DNA of 23,492 nucleotides from Purshia tridentata (Eukaryota; Streptophyta; Magnoliopsida; Rosales; Rosaceae): contig QANT01005236.1 in the NCBI GenBank assembly GCA_003254885.1, positions 1 through 23,492 of the forward strand. Reading direction: 5' to 3'. The notes beneath the pieces were generated by a model. That model did no database searches. It was not told where the DNA came from and saw nothing but the letters and a program-made list of their open reading frames with translations. A program made the translations under genes and the position numbers. Positions 18,186 through 23,492 of this stretch are shown here, piece after piece; the first letter of the stretch is position 1, and the number at the start of each line of letters is the position of its first letter.

Positions 18186-19710
18186 GGCTGTGTCTCGGGT
18201 TCTAAATGTCCACCGTGGCTTGGCCTCACTGTTACTTTCGACTTTTTTATACGCAATTGTGATATCAGTCTACGACTCAACGCCGTGACACTCTGCCGAA
18301 TGGGTCCGCCTCGTCTGCGGTTACTGGACCTACTGTTGCTACAATTGCTCCCGCCTTGTTTGCTTAATTAGTGTCGGTAGCGTGTGAGGAATAGGTAAAG
18401 CCCGCACAAAATTTGTTTTCACCCAAACAGGACCTATGTAATATTCATTCACCTTTTCCAATTTCATTTTTGGCTTTTGTCTTGAATTTTATTTTCTAAA
18501 CAGCTCTCTATAACTTGTATTTTATTTTATTTTAACAACTGTTTTTTCCTAAATTTTTTTATGCGGTAGACTAAAATTAAACGTTCACAGAATGAACACA
18601 TGATGTATAATGATTCATAACGATCAACGTGATCGGACTACATCTGCTTGAGATTTTTGGGTCTTACTATGAAGAATGGTGTTACAAATTTATAAGCTAG
18701 AGAGAGCTTGAGAGCGCTAGAGAGGGTGAATGAGTGATGAGTAAGCGGGAGAGAGATCATATTTTCATGTGAGTGAAGGTTCTATTTTTAAAAGATAGGA
18801 GACCCTTCCTTTACAATTACCCAAATGAGCTTATATGACCCAAAAAGTAAATCAAAGCATAGAGTTGTGCTGTAAGGGGTTTGCCTTACTGAGTTCTTTG
18901 TACACGTAGCAGAAAAAAATTTCCTTTAACATTGACATAGCAACAAGCCTTATGTAGTATTAAGAGATTGAAAGATGCATTTCCTCAAAAGTGAATGTAC
19001 AAAATTGATCTATCCCATGCAGTCCAATTGGACTCAAGGGTGTTCAATATTTATAGTTCTGAGATGGCAGAATATTTCGCAGGTTGATATCTTTGTTCAA
19101 AACTCTCAAGATTAATGGACTCACAAATTTTGTTTTCATGGTCATAGATGTGTGCGTCATGTTAAACATACATAGTGCATGTATCTTTTGCTGCACAAGA
19201 GAGACCTTAAAGGAAAGCAAATTATTTGGTTCACAAACTACATTTTTTTACTATGTCCAATAAGATTGTAATTACAAAATCTACTTGCACATGTAGGTTC
19301 AAGGCTTTGATCAACAGGTCAAGTATTTACCAAGGGATTCCATCTGCACTATAAGAAATCCCTTGAATATCTACAAAAGACCAAGTTTCTGTTATTGGCA
19401 TAATTTGACTCTCGCCTTCTTCTTTCCCTGCATCATATACAAAGAAATTTTTCAAAAATAAAACTCATCTCACGAGTTCAAGAGAAGATCGATACCATGT
19501 TGAATAGCAAAAAAAAATTGAATAGAAATCTCAAAAGAAAGAAGGTTGAGATCAAACAAGGTAGGATGATAATGTCTAGTAGTATGGCATGCAATTTATA
19601 ACACTGATTTTATTCATGATTTGAATTTGTAACAATAAGAAAGATGCTAAAAGAGAACTTAATGACTTCAGCCAGGGAGCCAGATTCATACAGCGGGCCA
19701 ACAAACACAG
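18186..19710. other. Intergenic region with degraded, unclassified repeat-like sequence
   Basis: The first 250 bp or so should be the promoter of the Ole e 1-like gene. From about 18600 the sequence has a repeat-like character (AGAGAG-rich, AGCTAGAGAGAGCTTGAGAG near 18696) but I could not identify an element. On the minus strand near 19430-19340 a short frame reads IMPITETWSFVDIQGISYSA with AG-like and GT-like edges, which may be a relic exon. At 19491-19497 GATACCA, read as TGGTATC on the minus strand and preceded by AACA, resembles the end of an LTR plus a primer-binding site for initiator tRNA-Met, but only seven bases match. Confidence 0.4.
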
Positions 19711-20296
19711 ATCAAGTCAAATGTATCATGTCTGTAACACAAGACATTAGATGGATGAAAATATTTACTTTTGTTTCAAATTTTCCGAATATAAGTAATG
19801 AAGGAAAGACAATAAAGTACTAATCACTGATATTTAACCAAATATACAGTAATAATAACCAGGTTTCAGAGGAGGATTTTCATTCATTAGCTTTTTGTAA
19901 AACTTGTTCCCGAACACATTTGCTTTAACTTGTCAACCATACCTTCAAGTCTTTTAATCATATATTTAAGCTCTAACATTTTAATACTTGCTTTATGCTC
20001 TGAATCCAATTTCTTAAATAAAGATTGAGCTACTGCTTGCACGTTCATCGCCAATGATGCTTACAGACAACAAACAAACAGATCCACATTTTGACAGCAA
20101 GCAAGTAGAGAAAAATCAAGTAAAATGTATCATATAACACATGATATTGATGGATGGAAAGATTTACTTTTGTTTTGAAGTTTGCAAATATAATTGGGAA
20201 ATTTACAAAAAATAGCACCTTTTGATAAGTGATCTTCAAGAACATCCAATTCTGAGAATGTTTATAAGTGCTAATTTCGTAAACCCACTGCTATTA
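19711..20296 (-). repeat. Duplicated 3' flank of the plant mobile domain gene
   Basis: Segment A (19711-19886) and segment B (20114-20396) are diverged direct copies of the same 3' flank. Shared blocks include ATCAAGTAAAATGTATCAT (A differs by one base), GGATGGAAA, ATTTACTTTTGTTT and TAATGAAGGAAA. B has about 100 extra bp at 20192-20293 that A lacks, which is either an insertion in B or a deletion in A. Segment A continues into the broken gene tail at 19887. Confidence 0.8.
19887..20062 (-). pseudogene. Truncated tail of a second plant mobile domain gene
   Basis: On the minus strand the sequence GCATCATTG-C-ATG at 20060-20046 aligns with the segment encoding GIIDNGYA in the intact gene. The following frame reads SLFKKLDSEHKASIKMLELK, then RLEGMVDKLKQM and a stop at 19887-19889. 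This parallels PLFEKNSEIQARFERLQIVV and ERLEQM at the C-terminus of the intact protein. A single-base frame change separates the two aligned parts, and everything upstream of about 20062 is missing because the 3' flank of the next copy begins there. It is a non-functional remnant of a tandem duplication. Confidence 0.75.
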
Positions 20297-20396
20297 ATGA
20301 AGGAAAAGAAAAGAAGTTATCATTGATATTGAAACAAAGTTACAGGAAAAATAATAAGGTTTTAAACATACCAACTCAAAGGAGGGCTTTCTTTCA

Positions 20397-22436
20397 TTAG
20401 CTATTCCTAGCCGAACGCATTTGCTCTAATCGTTCAACCACAATTTGAAGTCTTTCAAACCTAGCTTGAATCTCTGAGTTCTTCTCAAATAATGGCTCAA
20501 AGTTAGCATAACCATTGTCAATGATGCCTGCCATGCCATTACCAGGACTTCCTGCATTACTCTCCATTGGATTTTTCTGGTTTCTCTTAGACCCTCCAAC
20601 CAAATCTTCACTCAACATAACCTCTTTCTCCAATCTCTCCAACTTCATAGTATTAACAGCACTTTCTTCTGCAATTGGAGATGCAAAATTTTGAATTTGA
20701 CCTGATAATTTCTCAATGTCACCATCTTGTCTAATCCTAACTTTTTTATGTTTTTTACAATATTTCACAATTTCTGCTATAGTTATTCTATCATCATCCA
20801 TAGGATCTCCAGCTTCCGTCCTTTGTAGAAGGGAATCATTACCTTGATTCTTCCCTCGTGAAACATTCACAAATTTTCCTGAATCCTTTGAAGAAGAAAC
20901 AGATGTAAGGGTAGAGTCATTAGTCTTGTTCCTTTCTTTTGAACCCTTTACAGCTTTCTTAGGAGGAAAACCAGGAGGTACAAGGGGGTGGTTAGCCCTT
21001 GGTAGTGATCCTTCCAAATTTTTTGCTTTCTTTTTTCGTCTCATAGCATACTCACTTGTGTCTTTCAGAGCTGAAATTGATTGCTTCCACCACTCTAAGT
21101 ACTTTGTGCTAACATCTGCCTCCGAAAGCCGGGATGGAACATACAATTTTACGTTTTCAATTGCCTTCCAGGCTATATCGTTATTGGATTGAGCAACAAA
21201 ACATGGAAGGTCTTGATCAAATCCAAATTGCATAGCTACACGATGTGGAAGGTACTGCTCAATTGTACCACCAAGTCCAGCTAACTCACTAACCTTCAAG
21301 CATCTGGAAAATGACAGTAAATCATCATCTGAACCAGAATCAAGCAATACCCACATTTCCTCTTCAGGATAGTATTTAGGAAAAACCCAGTTATCAATGG
21401 CCATGCAATAAGGACGCCAGTTAAAACCATCTCCGGCTGAGTCCAAAACCATCCTCAAATTTTCAACTGTCACACCATTTACTTTATCCCATCGAGCTAA
21501 TCTTGGCTGGCCATTATTAATAACATTGGGCTTTGGCTTAAGCTCCAAGAATCTTTCCCATGCCCAAACTTGAACTAATTGAAATGGTGACCAAAGGGTC
21601 AGTTCTAAATCATGATCATCAACATTTAATTTGCTTGAATCTACAATTGCCCTTTTCAGCGAAGTCAAATCTTTATAAATGCTAGCAAGAACAGCCGGTG
21701 CAAGCCCAATTCGGGTACCCCTAGCTAAATAAATTGCAATGGGTAAAACAGACCTATGTACTACATCTCGATTGGGGAAAACATACCTGGACAACCAAAA
21801 GGCAAGAAATGCTTCGTGCTCGAATTCAGTCCCACTGTTCATGAACTTGTCCAACCATACGCCTGTTGAAGCCTTCTTAGACGCACTCCTGAAAAGTTCC
21901 CTTCGCTCATCATTCAATTTCTCTTCTCTGTCTTCCAGTTCTGTGCTTTCCAGAGGGCTGGACAAAGAGTCACCCAAAACCGAGTAACCTCCCAAAACCA
22001 TAACATCCTCCAATGTGATTGTTGCTTCACCCCATGGAAAAATGAAAGTATTGGTGTCAGGACACCATTTCTCAGCAAACTTATATACCAAATCGTTTTT
22101 TCTTATTTGGTACGTAGAATTCAAGATGGCTTCATAAATACCAGCTTTCTTCCATGTGGATTGGTGAATCAAAGCCATTTGATCAACCCACGTCTTCCAA
22201 TCTTTTCGGCTCTGTCGCCATCCAAAGAATTCAACCTTCAAAGGCCATTGTCTTGGCTCAAAATGGGAAGGGAGGGAAGTGAAATAGTCAGGGAACTTAA
22301 GAAAAGATTCATCAATGGAGGAGGAATGCACAATGGGTTTGAGAAAGTAGGCTGTTTTGAGAAATGGGTCTCCAACAGTTGGTGAAACCATGATCTCTTC
22401 TCTCTCTTCCACCATGGTGTCCAGTGGACTCTCCAT
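20397..22436 (-). CDS. Plant mobile domain (PMD) protein, MAIN/MAIL-related
   Basis: This is an intronless gene for 679 residues from the ATG at 22436 (MESPLDTMVEE). The frame is open further upstream and has another ATG at 22580, but the shorter start fits relatives as I recall them, and the extra 48 residues look like untranslated sequence. Residues about 45-455 form the plant mobile domain, a fold shared with plant retrotransposon and MULE-encoded proteins. Signatures are WKKAGIYEAILNSTYQIRKN, EKWCPDTNTFIFPWGEAT, ITLEDVMVLGGYSVLG and FWLSRYVFP. A basic RRKKKAKN at about 466-473 could be a nuclear signal. A Ser/Lys-rich linker and a C-terminal coiled coil (about 655-675) follow. Such proteins are often misannotated as aminotransferase-like. 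The studied relatives MAIN and MAIL1 act in meristem maintenance and transposon silencing; a role for this branch is unproved. A broken tandem copy lies downstream. Confidence 0.9.
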   Translation of the reverse strand: MESPLDTMVEEREEIMVSPTVGDPFLKTAYFLKPIVHSSSIDESFLKFPDYFTSLPSHFEPRQWPLKVEFFGWRQSRKDWKTWVDQMALIHQSTWKKAGIYEAILNSTYQIRKNDLVYKFAEKWCPDTNTFIFPWGEATITLEDVMVLGGYSVLGDSLSSPLESTELEDREEKLNDERRELFRSASKKASTGVWLDKFMNSGTEFEHEAFLAFWLSRYVFPNRDVVHRSVLPIAIYLARGTRIGLAPAVLASIYKDLTSLKRAIVDSSKLNVDDHDLELTLWSPFQLVQVWAWERFLELKPKPNVINNGQPRLARWDKVNGVTVENLRMVLDSAGDGFNWRPYCMAIDNWVFPKYYPEEEMWVLLDSGSDDDLLSFSRCLKVSELAGLGGTIEQYLPHRVAMQFGFDQDLPCFVAQSNNDIAWKAIENVKLYVPSRLSEADVSTKYLEWWKQSISALKDTSEYAMRRKKKAKNLEGSLPRANHPLVPPGFPPKKAVKGSKERNKTNDSTLTSVSSSKDSGKFVNVSRGKNQGNDSLLQRTEAGDPMDDDRITIAEIVKYCKKHKKVRIRQDGDIEKLSGQIQNFASPIAEESAVNTMKLERLEKEVMLSEDLVGGSKRNQKNPMESNAGSPGNGMAGIIDNGYANFEPLFEKNSEIQARFERLQIVVERLEQMRSARNS

Positions 22437-22857
22437 CGTTGAAGCCTTCGAAGGTCGAGATAACCCAGCAAAACAAAACCTTTTGGGGTTTAGGGGGAAA
22501 GCAAGAAAAGCATGCTGTGTAGTTCTAGTATGTACTGTGAAATGGGATCTTAAAATATTTCCTTTTCCATTTACGTACATGTTTGACTTGTTCAAACTTC
22601 CATTTTTGGAACAAAACTGACTGGAAGGTGAAAGGAGTAATACATGGACTGTGGACTAATATTCACCAAAAATGGACTGTAGACTAGTGTCTGGTGCTAC
22701 TCCATTCTCGTAACTCTGTTACTTTTTTTGTGTATATAACTATATATTAATCCATGAATGCATATGGTTTCTCATGCATATATTGTTAGGATAAGTATTT
22801 GATGTCGAGAAGAATGCCACATTTATAAGTATCCGGTCACATTTATAGATTCATCAA
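22437..22857. other. 5' flank of the PMD gene
   Basis: This includes the upstream open frame of the PMD gene to about 22595 and its likely promoter on the minus strand. A short direct repeat (TGGACTGTGGACTA at 22643 and TGGACTGTAGACTA at 22673) is present. No other gene is visible. Confidence 0.45.
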
Positions 22858-22957
22858 TAGTGGCGTTTTTAAAATCTGCCACAAATGGCAGCCAATATAG
22901 ATAGATTCCTTAATCCGCCACTAAGATTCGTTGTTAATGGCCAAATCTTTTGTAGTG
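22858..22957 (-). mobile_element. CACTA-type transposon terminus (one end only)
   Basis: Read on the minus strand, the sequence begins CACTACAAAAGATTTGGCCA at 22957. It continues with a TAGTGGCGGA-type subterminal motif that recurs inverted at 22857-22864 (TAGTGGCG), with a CTGCCAC block between. This is the usual look of plant CACTA (En/Spm) ends. No partner CACTA end or transposase lies in the window to the left, so this is a truncated or very small derivative. The left boundary is approximate. Confidence 0.55.
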
Positions 22958-23157
22958 TTACTTTGCTTTTCAAACTAACAAATGACTCCCAATAGTTAAG
23001 TTTCATCAACTTCATCTATTAGTTCAGTTTTATTTCTCAAATTTGGTTTGAATTTTGATTCATCAAACTTCTACCAAATTCAACAATATTATACTTTTTT
23101 TGAAGCTATGTATTTTCTTTTTACAATCATATAAAAGTTTTTTATGAAAATACCCCA

Positions 23158-23487
23158 TGGACTATAGGGAGTGTGCTCCCATACCGTCCAAACCTTTTTT
23201 TTTTTCATTATTTACCACTTGAAATTATCAATATGTGCCAATGTGGCATCTATAGTCAATTTTTCTATTAAATTATCAACTTTTTTCTCAAACTTCTGAA
23301 TTTGCTTTAAAAATATTTTATTTTTCTTAATTATACTTGATGTCAAATTAGGAAGTTTGAGAAAAAATTGATGATTTAATAGAAAAATTAACTGGAGGTG
23401 CCATATTGGCACATATTGATAACTTCAGTTGGTAAATAATAATAAAAAAAAATTTAAGTTATACAGGAGCACATTCTCTATAGTCTA
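23158..23487. mobile_element. Hairpin MITE with arms of about 140 bp
   Basis: The two halves are near-perfect inverted repeats. GGACTATAGGGAGTGTGCTC at 23159 matches the reverse complement of the right end (AGACTATAGAGAATGTGCTC, ending about 23486). Further inside, TTATCAATATGTGCCAAT and AATTTTTCTATTAAAT are each repeated inverted, up to CTCAAACTTC about 20 bp from the centre. The loop is about 40 bp of AT-rich sequence. The right target-site duplication would fall at or beyond the window edge, so the superfamily is not settled. An open frame at 23212-23412 is a by-product of the arms. Confidence 0.85.
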
Positions 23488-23492
23488 GGAGG

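Noticed and set aside
22437..22595. N-terminal extension of the PMD protein
   Set aside because: The far end is a TTG codon; the ATG at 22580 is possible, but the sequence lacks domain features and relatives start near the MESP-type methionine.
23212..23412. 66-codon frame in the hairpin MITE
   Set aside because: It spans one arm, the loop and the other arm of an inverted repeat and is a by-product of AT-rich pairing.
1..23492. CRISPR array, bacterial operon or phage-type system
   Set aside because: No spaced identical repeats or bacterial gene organisation; the window is a plant nuclear region with spliced genes.

Overview
The window looks like nuclear DNA from a eudicot plant. The genes have short GT-AG introns in AT-rich DNA, there is a plant-type initiator tRNA-Met, and the families present (FAD4, plant mobile domain, Ole e 1, F-box with an associated domain, folate-biopterin transporter) are plant ones. 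A woody rosid, possibly Rosaceae, is my guess from overall sequence feel only; nothing here proves the family.

Layout. At 1-1402 there is a foldback MITE-like repeat and AT-rich upstream DNA. An intronless FAD4 gene (1403-2338, +) faces a seven-exon VPS22/SNF8 gene (2867-4624, -). A complete initiator tRNA-Met gene (5120-5191, +) lies about 0.5 kb upstream of VPS22. From 5.2 to 11.4 kb is a repeat-rich zone: a MITE-like element, one intact F-box gene (6907-8064, -), a probable solo LTR (8559-9607), a fragment of a conserved coiled-coil gene (9608-9858), a truncated copy of the F-box gene and its promoter (10190-10490), a 94-bp tandem duplication, and a separate copy of the F-box 3' flank (11085-11235). 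Then come a seven-exon folate-biopterin transporter of the FBT8 type (11412-15175, -), a two-exon Ole e 1-like secreted protein gene (16443-18185, -), a tandemly duplicated, broken tail of a plant mobile domain gene (19711-20062), and the intact intronless plant mobile domain gene (20397-22436, -). The right edge holds a CACTA-type transposon end and a nearly complete hairpin MITE.

The genes do not form a pathway. Two are organelle-related (FAD4 makes the trans-16:1 acyl chain of plastid phosphatidylglycerol; the transporter family moves pterins and folates), one is an ESCRT-II subunit, one an SCF substrate adaptor, one a small secreted protein and one a nuclear transposon-derived protein. 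The clearest organisational signal is microsynteny: from memory, FAD4/VPS22 and Ole e 1-like/FBT8 are each adjacent pairs in Arabidopsis, on chromosomes 4 and 5, and here both pairs sit within about 16 kb. I found no convincing new multi-gene system; the unusual content is in the duplicated, truncated and mobile sequences between the genes.
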